A stretch of DNA of 64,000 nt from Pseudomonas putida (GTDB lineage: Bacteria; Pseudomonadota; Gammaproteobacteria; Pseudomonadales; Pseudomonadaceae). This document shows, in pieces, positions 9,019 to 17,498 of the stretch; within the stretch, counting starts at the first letter, position 1, and each line of letters opens with the position of its first letter. The stretch lies in NCBI RefSeq assembly GCF_003228315.1, contig NZ_CP029693.1:2737501-2801500 (forward strand), given 5' to 3'. The translations under genes were made by a program, and so were the position numbers. The notes below the pieces were generated by a model. That model worked only from the letters and a program-made list of their open reading frames with translations. It was not told where the DNA came from and did not search any database.

Positions 9019-10407
9019 TCAGTTCGACTTCGGATTGTTCAGCGCATTGAGCGTGGTCATGATGCTGTCGCTCTGGGCACGCAGCCTGGCGACCAGGGAG
9101 TCCATCGCCGTGTATTTGGCGGTCAGACTGGTTTGCAGGCTGGCCATCCGCGCATCCAGGGCGTCCTGCTGCTTTTTCAAGTCAGTCAGGCTGTCACTCA
9201 GGCTTGCCGAGCGCGCCGCAAAAACACCGGTGGTTTTCTGCGCATAACTGTCGGTAGCCGACTTCATGCGCGCCAGCAAGCCGGTATCCCCGGAGAAGAT
9301 GCCATTGATGTCGGCGGCATTGGTGAGCGCCGCGGCATCGAAAACCTTATCGTCAATCGACAGCAAGCCGGTCTTCTGGTCGGTCTCGACACCAAACTGT
9401 GCCAGAGACTTCATCTGGCCAGTGCCGGCCATTGCGTTCAGCTCGGTGCGAACCGATGACAGCAGGGAGCGCAGCGAGGCGTCACCCGTAAGAGCGCCCG
9501 AGGTGATCGAGCCATCGGCATTGGTCGTGACCTGGGTCTCGGCGTTGGCGGCCTTGATCAGGGCGTTGTAGGTATCGACGAAGCCCTTGACCGACGACTT
9601 CAGCGTCGCGCTGTTGGCAGACACGGTGATGGTTGCCGGAGTGGCCGCACCGCCGCCAGTCGGAATCGGGGAAACACCGGTCAACTTCAGCGAAATCCCG
9701 CTCACTGCATCGGTAATGGTATTGCTCTTTGACTCCATCCCCGTCACGCCGTCGATCGAATACTTGGCGTTTTGCGGGGTAGCGAGAACCGAAGTCCCGG
9801 TTTCAAGGCCGGAGTTACCCGACAGGGTCAGGTCCGAACCGACACCGGTCTTGCTCGACGTCAGTACCATCCTGGATCCATTGGCATCGGTCAGGATGTT
9901 GGCGCTCAAGCCCTGGTTCGCATACTGGGAGTTAATCGAGTCACGGACCTGCTGCAACGTCGCGTTGGCAGGAATACTGACATCGAAGGAGTCGCTACCC
10001 TGCTTGATGGTCAACGTCGTCGGTACAGTGCCGGCATTGATGATCGAAGAAGCACCATCGGTGTAGACCTTGGAGGAGATTTTCGATGCGGTCGCCAACT
10101 GGGTGACCAGCAGCGAGAAGTTGCCCGCCGCCGCACCGTTGCCAGCGGTCACGGTAGCCACTTTTTCATCCGAGGACGTAGCGCTCAGACCGCTGAAAGT
10201 GGAGGCGGTTTTCATGTTGTCCAGTGCGCCACGGAACGCATCCAGCGCCGCCTGGATTTTGCCGATAGACGACAGCGAGGTGGTCGCTTTCAGCGTCTGG
10301 TTGTTGATCTGCGTCTGCTTCGGCGCTCTTTCGGAGTCAACCAAAGACTTCACGATCGCCTGGGTATCGATGTTCGAACCGATACCGCTAACCGTTGTAC
10401 CCGCCAT
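9019..10407 (-). CDS. fliD: Flagellar filament cap protein FliD (hook-associated protein 2)
   Basis: FliD, 462 residues, forms the cap at the filament tip that folds incoming flagellin, and acts as a mucin adhesin in P. aeruginosa. The N-terminal D0 segment (TVSGIGSNIDTQAIVKSLVD) and the C-terminal coiled helix (LTDLKKQQDALDARMASLQT, then SIMTTLNALNN) are conserved. The Thr/Ser/Ala-rich centre is variable. Two ATGs follow AAGGAG in tandem; the second, 7 bases after it, is preferred. Next to flaG and followed by its own terminator. Confidence 0.96.
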   Translation of the reverse strand: MAGTTVSGIGSNIDTQAIVKSLVDSERAPKQTQINNQTLKATTSLSSIGKIQAALDAFRGALDNMKTASTFSGLSATSSDEKVATVTAGNGAAAGNFSLLVTQLATASKISSKVYTDGASSIINAGTVPTTLTIKQGSDSFDVSIPANATLQQVRDSINSQYANQGLSANILTDANGSRMVLTSSKTGVGSDLTLSGNSGLETGTSVLATPQNAKYSIDGVTGMESKSNTITDAVSGISLKLTGVSPIPTGGGAATPATITVSANSATLKSSVKGFVDTYNALIKAANAETQVTTNADGSITSGALTGDASLRSLLSSVRTELNAMAGTGQMKSLAQFGVETDQKTGLLSIDDKVFDAAALTNAADINGIFSGDTGLLARMKSATDSYAQKTTGVFAARSASLSDSLTDLKKQQDALDARMASLQTSLTAKYTAMDSLVARLRAQSDSIMTTLNALNNPKSN

Positions 10408-10488
10408 CATCTATCTCCTTGTGCTGTGGCTGCTGCTTTCTTGACGAATCGCGCCTCAAGCGCAGTCAGCAACAAAATTCATGCCAGA

Positions 10489-10839
10489 TCAGACTTTGTC
10501 GTCAAACAGCAAGCTGCTTGCGTCCGAAAGACTCTGGGCCAGTTTCAGTGCAGCTTCCGACGGGATCTGACGGATCACGTCACCGGTTTCGGTGGCGATG
10601 ACCTTGACCACGACCCGGCCGGTGGAATCATCAATGGAAAAATCCAGATTGCGCTGGGCGGCCTGGACAAATTCCTGAATATCGGTCACAGCCTTTTGCA
10701 GTTCGTCGCGCTTGGGCTCGGAGCCCGACGCCTCGACAGCTTCAGTCTTTGGCTGATCTTTTTTGTCAGTTACAGCAGGCGTTGCGCTTTGTGGGGCAAC
10801 GGCGGGATAAGACAGGTTCAACTTGACGCTCATGTCCAT
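10489..10839 (-). CDS. flaG: FlaG family flagellar protein
   Basis: A 116-residue FlaG protein; the family influences filament length in Pseudomonas and Vibrio. The N-terminal half is low-complexity and acidic (KKDQPKTEAVEASGSEPKRD). The C-terminal FlaG domain contains NLDFSIDDSTGRVVVKVI and TGDVIRQIPSEAAL, the family signature. GGAG lies 7 bases before the ATG. It sits between fliC and fliD, the normal order. Confidence 0.92.
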   Translation of the reverse strand: MDMSVKLNLSYPAVAPQSATPAVTDKKDQPKTEAVEASGSEPKRDELQKAVTDIQEFVQAAQRNLDFSIDDSTGRVVVKVIATETGDVIRQIPSEAALKLAQSLSDASSLLFDDKV

Positions 10840-10860
10840 GCTAGATCTCCTCGTCGCTCA

Positions 10861-10890
10861 AAAGACAAAAGGGCACGTAAACGCGCCCTT
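10861..10890 (-). terminator. Terminator after fliC
   Basis: A 9-bp stem on the minus strand, AAGGGCGCG / CGTGCCCTT with one G-T pair and a TTTA loop, followed by a T-rich stretch. It separates the abundant fliC transcript from flaG. Confidence 0.8.
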
Positions 10891-10914
10891 CCGTCACTCA
10901 CCAAATTGCCGGAA

Positions 10915-12363
10915 TTAACCCAGCAGTTTCAGCACAGCCGATGGCAGCTGGTTAGCCTGGGACAGGATCGCGGTGGAAGCCTGTTGCAGGGTTTGCTGCT
11001 TGGTCAGCTGAGCGGTTTCTGCCGCGAAGTCAACGTCCTGGATCACGCCACGAGCTGCAGTGGAGTTGTCCGAGATGGAGCGCAGGTTGGCCACGGTGCT
11101 GTCGAAACGGTTTTGTACCGCACCGAGGTCAGCACGCTGGGAGTCGATAGCCGAGATCGCCTGGGTGATCACATCAATGGCGTTCTGAGCGTTGGCAGCA
11201 GTGGTCACGTCAGTGTTGGCAACCGAAGTCTTGGCCGAGCTGGCGGTAGTACCGGTAGCTGCGAACAGGCCAGTCACACCAGCACCGCTCATCGAGTAAC
11301 TGTTGGCGGAGTTCAGGGACACAGCACCAGTCACTTTGATAGCGGTTGCAGCGGCGGAAACCGCAGTACCGTAGCTACCGGAACCGTCTTTGGCGGCAAC
11401 CTGGATACCGGCGACCGCACCAGCGTCACCACTGTTCAGGGTGATGTTCTCGCCAGTGTCGGATTTGATCGACAGGGTATTTGCCTTGGCATCGTAGTTA
11501 ACGCTGATGCCCAGCTTGGCGGCGTTGGACTTCAGTTGGTCAGCCAGTTCAGCGGTGGTGGTCACACCAACCATGTTCACTGCGCTGCCGGTGCCCACTT
11601 GAATCGAGAAGTTGGCGCTGCCGGTGGCCGAGCCGGAAATGGCGGTGGTGTTGACGGTGAATTGTGCTTCGGTGCTGGCAGATGCAGTCACGCCACCAAC
11701 AGCGGCTTTGTTGATCTGGGCAGCGGTAGTCTTGGCCGAATCGCCTGCTGCAACGGTGAAAGTCGAGGTCTGACCACCACCCACCAGAGTGACGGAACCA
11801 CCGGCTACACCGGTTGCACTCGGCGGGATTGCCACGCTTTTCACTTGCTGCGAGCCGATGTTGTTAGCCGAAACGTCGCCCAGAGTCATGTTGATGGTCT
11901 GGTTCGAGTTGGCGCCAACCTGGAACTGGGTAGTACCGAAGGAACCGTCCAGCAGGTTACGACCACCGAAAGTGGTGGTGGTGGAAATACGGGTCAGTTC
12001 TGCAGTCAGAGCAGCGTATTCAGCGTTGTTCGACTTACGGTCGTCATCGCTTGGCGAGCCGTTGGCGGAAGCCAGGGCCAGGGTACGCATTTTTTGCAGG
12101 ATGTTGGTGGACTCTTGCATCGCGCCTTCAGCAGTTTGCGCGATGGAGATACCGTCGCCGGCGTTCTTGATGGCAGTGCCCAGGCCGTTGATCTGGCTGG
12201 TCAGACGGTTGGAGATCTGCAGGCCAGCGGCGTCGTCTTTAGCGCTGTTGATACGCAGGCCGGAGGACAGGCGCTGCATCGAAGTCTGCAGGTTGCCGGA
12301 AGCTTTGTTCAGGTTGTTCTGAACGGTCAAGGAAGCAAGGTTGGTGTTTACTGTTAAAGCCAT
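10915..12363 (-). CDS. fliC: Flagellin FliC
   Basis: Flagellin, 482 residues, the filament subunit exported through the flagellar type III system. The conserved N-terminal ([20 protein letters not shown]) and C-terminal ([20 protein letters not shown]) D0/D1 helices flank a variable Ala/Thr/Ser/Gly-rich middle (about 170-390). The flg22-type epitope is at residues 30-51 and differs from the classic peptide at three positions. A flgII-28-like segment follows at about 84-111. It has a sigma-28 type promoter and its own terminator, as expected for a late, highly expressed gene. Confidence 0.98.
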   Translation of the reverse strand: MALTVNTNLASLTVQNNLNKASGNLQTSMQRLSSGLRINSAKDDAAGLQISNRLTSQINGLGTAIKNAGDGISIAQTAEGAMQESTNILQKMRTLALASANGSPSDDDRKSNNAEYAALTAELTRISTTTTFGGRNLLDGSFGTTQFQVGANSNQTINMTLGDVSANNIGSQQVKSVAIPPSATGVAGGSVTLVGGGQTSTFTVAAGDSAKTTAAQINKAAVGGVTASASTEAQFTVNTTAISGSATGSANFSIQVGTGSAVNMVGVTTTAELADQLKSNAAKLGISVNYDAKANTLSIKSDTGENITLNSGDAGAVAGIQVAAKDGSGSYGTAVSAAATAIKVTGAVSLNSANSYSMSGAGVTGLFAATGTTASSAKTSVANTDVTTAANAQNAIDVITQAISAIDSQRADLGAVQNRFDSTVANLRSISDNSTAARGVIQDVDFAAETAQLTKQQTLQQASTAILSQANQLPSAVLKLLG

Positions 12364-12443
12364 GACGAATTCCTCGTTGGATGGATACTTCGGCTTCCGG
12401 CCCTGACATCCGTCGGGTTTGGCCTAGAGAACCTACGTAATAG

Positions 12444-12470
12444 TTATCGTCGTGGTACCGGTTTGCTTGA
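12444..12470 (-). promoter_or_regulatory. Sigma-28 (FliA) promoter of fliC
   Basis: On the minus strand: TCAAGCAA, 11 bases, GACGATAA. This fits the FliA consensus TAAAGTTT-N11-GCCGATAA with exact spacing and a near-perfect -10. It is about 80 bases before the fliC ATG. Confidence 0.85.
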
Positions 12471-12546
12471 GGGGTTTTTTCGAATTTTTTAATGGCAGGG
12501 TGCCAGCCCTTTGTTTTCAAGGGTTTAGAGCCAGAAAATCGGCGTC

Positions 12547-12587
12547 AAAAAAAGCAAAACGCCCGGAAATCGAAATTTCCGGGCGTT
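12547..12587 (-). terminator. Terminator after the KAS III-like gene
   Basis: Perfect stem ACGCCCGGAAAT / ATTTCCGGGCGT with a short loop, with A-rich and T-rich flanks on both sides. On the minus strand it ends the ketoacyl synthase gene just before the fliC promoter. Confidence 0.88.
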
Positions 12588-12612
12588 CTTTTTGCCGCTG
12601 CGATCGAGTGGA

Positions 12613-13542
12613 TCAGCCGCGATAGAGAATCGCCGAACCCCACGAAAGGCCCACGCCAAAGCCGCTGATGGCGACGCGGGTCCAGGTGGAATCGAACACA
12701 TGTTTCTGCAACAGCAGCGGAATGCTCGACGACACGGTGTTACCGGTTTCGAGCATGTCCTTGACGAATTTCTCCGGCTCGCCTTCTTCGAAGCGACGGG
12801 CAACGGCATCGACAATCGCCGCACTGCCCTGGTGAATGCAGAAGGCATTGATGTCGCTGGCCTGCAGATTCGACTCGGCCAGCAGCTCATGCAAATGCGC
12901 CGGGACCTTGAGCAAGGCGAAGTTGAAGACCTGGCGACCGTTCATGAAGAACACACCGTCAGTGACTTTCAGGTGCGGCGCACCGGAACCGTCAGTGCCG
13001 AACTTCGATTTGCCCAGTTGCCAGACGGCGTTTTCGCCCATCCAGGTGGCGGTGGCGGCATCGCCGAACAGCATGGTGGTGTTGCGATCTTCCGGATCGA
13101 CGATCTTGGAATAAGGATCGGCGGTGATCAGCAGGCCGTTCTTCAGTCCGGCCGCTTCCATGAAACCTTTGATCGCGTAGAGGCCGTAGACGTAACCGGA
13201 ACAGCCCAGGGAAATATCGAAAGCGGCGACATGGGTCGACAGGCCCAGTTTGTCCTGAACGATCGCAGCGGTATGCGGCAAACCTTCTTCGTCACCGTTC
13301 TGGGTGACGACGATCAGGCAGTCGATGGATTCACGCTTGAGTTCAGGATTGGCGGCGAACAGCGCATTGGCTGCTTCGACACACAGATCGGAGGTTTCCT
13401 GATCAGCACCCATGCGTGGCAAAAACGCGGAGCCGATCTTGCCAAGGATGAAGGTTTCGTCCTTGTCGAACTTTGCACCCTGGGCATAGTTATCAATCCC
13501 GGCTGCCGGCACGTAACTCGCAATATTTTTTATGCCAATCAT
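12613..13542 (-). CDS. KAS III-like 3-oxoacyl-ACP synthase of the flagellin locus
   Basis: A 309-residue thiolase-fold protein of the FabH-like family. The catalytic triad is visible: Cys114 in DISLGCSGYVYG, His237 in AFCIHQGS (HQGS instead of the HQAN of FabH) and Asn268 in ETGNTVSSSIP. A homologue (orf3) lies in the P. syringae flagellin glycosylation island beside the glycosyltransferases fgt1 and fgt2, where it has been linked to acyl-homoserine lactone and fatty acid metabolism. Here it stands alone between flgL and fliC. A role in making an acyl group for a flagellin sugar is inference; a general FabH-like role is the alternative. Confidence 0.85.
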   Translation of the reverse strand: MIGIKNIASYVPAAGIDNYAQGAKFDKDETFILGKIGSAFLPRMGADQETSDLCVEAANALFAANPELKRESIDCLIVVTQNGDEEGLPHTAAIVQDKLGLSTHVAAFDISLGCSGYVYGLYAIKGFMEAAGLKNGLLITADPYSKIVDPEDRNTTMLFGDAATATWMGENAVWQLGKSKFGTDGSGAPHLKVTDGVFFMNGRQVFNFALLKVPAHLHELLAESNLQASDINAFCIHQGSAAIVDAVARRFEEGEPEKFVKDMLETGNTVSSSIPLLLQKHVFDSTWTRVAISGFGVGLSWGSAILYRG

Positions 13543-13810
13543 TTATGGCTTCCCAATAATAAACAGCTGAACATCGCCGCTCGCTGAATCGAGGGCGTCT
13601 ACAGTCGGGGCAAGGCCCCAGAAGAGCAACGTCGGGGCTCAGGAACAGGCCCTGAACACCCCTCACACCTTCACCGCCCGCAGACAGGATACAGTGAAGA
13701 TGCGCGTTTTGACTGACGGGTCACTCGCCGATGCGGGCTTTATTTGATTTTGTGGTCGGGATCGCGCCCTGCCCCGCGCGGTTTGAGCCCCAAAAAAAAC
13801 CCAAAAAAAA
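13543..13810. other. Intergenic region between flgL and the KAS III-like gene
   Basis: About 270 bases without a convincing gene. It must hold the promoter for the ketoacyl synthase on the minus strand, but no sigma-54 or sigma-28 match was found. The end near flgL has poly-A runs that form the T-tract of the flgL terminator. Confidence 0.6.
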
Positions 13811-13836
13811 GCCAGCCCCCTGCAACAGGGGCCGGC
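13803..13836 (-). terminator. Terminator after flgL
   Basis: On the minus strand, GCCGGCCCCTG-TTG-CAGGGGGCTGGC forms a strong stem, followed by eight T residues and a second T-run. It ends the flgF-flgL transcription unit. Confidence 0.92.
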
Positions 13837-13856
13837 CGCGAGCGGTCAGGACCGAC

Positions 13857-15449
13857 TCAAAGCTTGTTGAACAGGCTCAACTGGGAAACCCTGGCAAAGG
13901 CCAATTGCGCGGCCTGCAGCATGGTCTGTTGCAGCGTCAGGCGAGTCAGCACTTCCGCCGGATCGGTGTTCTTGATCGAGTTGGTGGTCGATTCGTTGAT
14001 CAGGCCGGTGCTGGTGTTCTGCTCGGTCTGCATATCCATCACGTTGCCCCGTGCACCGATCGCCCCCCGCGCCAGGTCGACCTGGTTCTTGGAGTTGTTC
14101 AGGTTGGCAAGGGACGAAGCGATCGTATCTTCCAGAAAACGCTGTTGGGCCGGCTTGCCCTGAGTCGGGGTATCGAGCGCCGCGCGCAGTTGGCTGATGG
14201 TGTCGAGCACGTTCTGAGTCTGGTGCGTGTTGACCGCGATGTCGAACTGATCACCGGCAACCGGATTTGGCGGCGTGCCACCCAGGGTGAAACTGACACC
14301 GGCCGCCGTGGCCACGCCGGCGGTCACGGCACCGGTCGTGACCGGGGTGCTGCTGCTGGTCAAAGGGCGAGCGTACAGTTCAAAGGTGCCTGGACCGGTG
14401 AACTTCAGGACCGCTCCGCCTTCCGGGAAAAAGTTCTTGTAGTCGGCGGCATTGGTCACCGTCGTCTGGCTGATGATGGCGGTCGACGTATTACCCGGTG
14501 CCCGGTTGGCCACAAAGCTGTCCGGCTTGGCTGCCAGCTGGAAACTGTGGCCGGCGATCACCGCGTCGGAAGCCGCGGTGTCGGAAGGATTGTCGCCAGC
14601 CTGGTAGGTGATATCCAACTTGAAGGTCACGCCACGGAAGTCGATGTCGGACCCGCCTTTGACATTCGGATCGAACTTGCCGCCGCCGGTCGATTCAGCG
14701 GTCACGTCATTACCCGCCGCATCGGTGATCACATATTGCGTGCTGCTGGTAAACGACAGCGTGTAAGGCTGGCCACTGCGGAAATTGGAGTCGAACGCCG
14801 GACCGGAATTCACCAGCCCCGGTGACAGCGACACTCGCCCGTCGTCGACGGCCGGTGCCGTCATGGTGGTGGAACTGCGGGCCGCGTTGATCGCCTGCTG
14901 GAAGACTTCCCAGCCGGTATCGTTCAAGCCCAGGGACATCGAGTCACCGATTTTCAGCTCCAACTGGGTCTGGTCGCCCTGATAGCTGTAGGTACCGTCG
15001 CTGTTTTTCACAAATGGCTGGGTGTTGTTGCTGGCGCCGGAGAAGATGTACTTGCCGTTGGCGTCCTTGCTGTTCATCAGGGTCAGCAGTTGTTCTTCGG
15101 ACTGCTTGAGCTCGGCCGAGATGGACTTGCGGTCGTCGTCGTTCAACGAACCGCCACCGGCGCGCACCGTCAGCTCACTGACCTTCTGCATCACGTTGTT
15201 GATGCTGTCCAGCACGCTTTCTTCCTGCGCCTGAGCGGTGTTCAACGCGTTGATGTTGGTGGTGTACTGACCCAGCAGAGCTTTTTGCTGCTCAAGCTGC
15301 AACAACCGCGCGGCGCCAACCGGATCGTCCGCCGCAGTATTGAGTTTGACCCCGCTGCTGGCCTGATCGGCAGTCTTCACGACGTTGTTCATGTTGCGGG
15401 AATAGTTGGCAGCCGTAGCGGCGTAATACTGTGCGGTAGAAATGCGCAT
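13857..15449 (-). CDS. flgL: Hook-filament junction protein FlgL (HAP3)
   Basis: FlgL, 530 residues, connects the hook-associated protein FlgK to the filament. The N-terminal helix (MRISTAQYYAATAANYSRNM) and C-terminal helix (PAEVLTRLTLQQTMLQAAQL) are the conserved flagellin-like ends. It is much longer than the E. coli protein (about 317 residues); the extra length is a Thr/Gly/Ala-rich middle region (about 190-400). It is the last gene of the flg unit, 13 bases after flgK. Confidence 0.96.
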   Translation of the reverse strand: MRISTAQYYAATAANYSRNMNNVVKTADQASSGVKLNTAADDPVGAARLLQLEQQKALLGQYTTNINALNTAQAQEESVLDSINNVMQKVSELTVRAGGGSLNDDDRKSISAELKQSEEQLLTLMNSKDANGKYIFSGASNNTQPFVKNSDGTYSYQGDQTQLELKIGDSMSLGLNDTGWEVFQQAINAARSSTTMTAPAVDDGRVSLSPGLVNSGPAFDSNFRSGQPYTLSFTSSTQYVITDAAGNDVTAESTGGGKFDPNVKGGSDIDFRGVTFKLDITYQAGDNPSDTAASDAVIAGHSFQLAAKPDSFVANRAPGNTSTAIISQTTVTNAADYKNFFPEGGAVLKFTGPGTFELYARPLTSSSTPVTTGAVTAGVATAAGVSFTLGGTPPNPVAGDQFDIAVNTHQTQNVLDTISQLRAALDTPTQGKPAQQRFLEDTIASSLANLNNSKNQVDLARGAIGARGNVMDMQTEQNTSTGLINESTTNSIKNTDPAEVLTRLTLQQTMLQAAQLAFARVSQLSLFNKL

Positions 15450-15462
15450 GTTCTACGGCTCC

Positions 15463-17475
15463 TTAAAGGGCATTGATCAGGGTGCTGAAGATTTCCTGCG
15501 CAGTCTTGATGATCTGCGAAGACGCCGTGTAGTACTGCTGATACTTGGTCAGGTTGCCCGCCTCTTCGTCGAGGTCGACCCCCGACAGCGAATCACGGGC
15601 GTCGCGCGCACCGGTCATGATGGTGTCGGTGGCGGTGGCATCCAGCTGGCCTTGCTTGGTCAGGGAGCCCACGGTCGTCACCAGGCCGCCATAGGCATCG
15701 GTGAAGCTGACACCCGGGCTGGTGGCGGTCGCACCGACAGTGGCTTTCGACTGCAGGCCGAGCAAAGCCTGGGCGTTGCGGTTGTCGGTGCTGTCCGCCG
15801 CCGTCATGCCGATGTTGAAGCTGTCGCCCGACGCCGGGCTGCCGCTGATGGTCATCGCCACGCTGAAGGATTTGGCGTTGCCACCGGCATCGGTGTAAGG
15901 CACGGCGATGTTCAGGTCGTTGTTCTGGCCAGGCACGATGCTGCCAGTGCCGATGCTGGTGCCCTTGGAGTCGAACACTTCGTAGGCATTGGCGCTGGTC
16001 ATCACCAGGCGTACCGGCATCGAAGCCTTGACCGCGCCCTGCACTTCCAGGCGCTGCACCGGGTCATAAATATCCAGGGCCGTGCTCAGGCTCGGCTGGC
16101 TGACCGCACCGGTACCGTCATTGCCGGACGCCTTGGTGGACGTCAGCGGAGCGGATGTGGCCAGGGTCTTGGTGTCGGTCATGACCGTGGTCATGTCCGC
16201 GGCGGAACTGCGGGTCGGGGTGATCTTGAAGCTGTCGCCGGCAGCGACGGTGCCGGAGTTGATGCTCAGGCTGAAACCATCGATGACCGGTTGCGCGGCA
16301 GGCGGCGTGGCAAAGGCGAAGTTACCCATGTCGGTGTTGTCCGACAGGCGACGCACGTTGTAGCCGGTGGCCGTGATGGTCACCTGATAGTCGCTGGCCT
16401 GCACCTTGCTGGTGTCATTGATCGTGACGTTCAGGTTGCCGGAAGCCGGGTTGTTGTTGCCGTTGGCGATGCTGCGCTGGCTGATGGCCGCCGCACTGTT
16501 GATGTTGTTGAACAGTGCCGCGCCGAAGTTACCGTTCTGATCCAGGCCCTGGCCCAACTGCTTGTTGACCTGATCGGCCACGACCATGGCGATACGCCCC
16601 AGGCCATTGACCGCAGGGGTCAGCACTTCGTTGCGATAACGCACCAGGCCGCCCATTTCGCCGCCGGTCATCACGTTGGTGATGTCGATCGACGAGCCGT
16701 TGCGATCCATGATGATCGAGGAACGGGTCGGGTCGGCCGGGTCCGGCGCCACACGCAGTTTATTGACGGTATCGCCGACCACCAGTGGCTGGCCGCTGCC
16801 CAGGTAAATGTCGAGGCGACCTTCGGTGTCAGTGACCTGAACACCCACCAGCTCGCTGAGCTGGCGAACAGTTTCGTTGCGCTGATCCAGCAGCTCGTTG
16901 GGTGTGCCACCCGAACCGCTGACTTCGGCGATTTTCTTGTTGTAGGCCGCGACGGTCGACGCCAGTTTGTTGACCTGGTCGGCCATCGAACCCAATTGAT
17001 CGTTGATGTAGGTGTTCTGCTGGGTCAGCTGCTTGGAGATCGCATTGAAGCGGCTGCTCAAGCCCTGGGCATTGGTCAGCAACGCCTGGCGCGCGGCGTT
17101 GTCGTTGGAGTTGGCGGCCAGGGTTTGCAGGGACGAGAAAAACGCCTGCAGGGATTTGGTCACACCGGTACCGCTGTCGGACAGCAACTTGTCCACCTGG
17201 GTGGCCTGCCCCAGATACGCCTGGGCGTCACTGTTGAGCGAAGTGGTGGTCTGCAATTGCGAATCGAGGTAGCTGTTGTACACCCGGCGCACATCGGCCA
17301 GCGTGGTGCCGGTGCCGATGAAGACGTTGCCGTACTGAATCGAGTTCTTGCTGTTCTGTACGGTTTGTTGGCGGGAGTACCCGACAGTGTCGACGTTGGA
17401 AATGTTATTACCGGTAGTCACCAACGAGGCGTGACTGGCGGACAAACCCGACATTCCGATGTTGAGCAAACTCAT
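15463..17475 (-). CDS. flgK: Hook-associated protein FlgK (HAP1)
   Basis: FlgK, 670 residues, forms the first hook-filament junction layer. The N-terminal rod-type helix (MSLLNIGMSGLSASHASLVT) carries the conserved NNISNVDTVGYSRQ motif. The C-terminus (LTKYQQYYTASSQIIKTAQE) is the matching helix. It is longer than enteric FlgK but usual for Pseudomonas. It sits between flgJ and flgL. Confidence 0.97.
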   Translation of the reverse strand: MSLLNIGMSGLSASHASLVTTGNNISNVDTVGYSRQQTVQNSKNSIQYGNVFIGTGTTLADVRRVYNSYLDSQLQTTTSLNSDAQAYLGQATQVDKLLSDSGTGVTKSLQAFFSSLQTLAANSNDNAARQALLTNAQGLSSRFNAISKQLTQQNTYINDQLGSMADQVNKLASTVAAYNKKIAEVSGSGGTPNELLDQRNETVRQLSELVGVQVTDTEGRLDIYLGSGQPLVVGDTVNKLRVAPDPADPTRSSIIMDRNGSSIDITNVMTGGEMGGLVRYRNEVLTPAVNGLGRIAMVVADQVNKQLGQGLDQNGNFGAALFNNINSAAAISQRSIANGNNNPASGNLNVTINDTSKVQASDYQVTITATGYNVRRLSDNTDMGNFAFATPPAAQPVIDGFSLSINSGTVAAGDSFKITPTRSSAADMTTVMTDTKTLATSAPLTSTKASGNDGTGAVSQPSLSTALDIYDPVQRLEVQGAVKASMPVRLVMTSANAYEVFDSKGTSIGTGSIVPGQNNDLNIAVPYTDAGGNAKSFSVAMTISGSPASGDSFNIGMTAADSTDNRNAQALLGLQSKATVGATATSPGVSFTDAYGGLVTTVGSLTKQGQLDATATDTIMTGARDARDSLSGVDLDEEAGNLTKYQQYYTASSQIIKTAQEIFSTLINAL

Positions 17476-17498
17476 GATTCAGACCTTATACCTTGTGT

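Noticed and set aside
10440..10488. Possible sigma-54 promoter before fliD (TGGCAT...TTGC)
   Set aside because: The spacing between the two halves is three bases too long (GG-N10-GC is not met).
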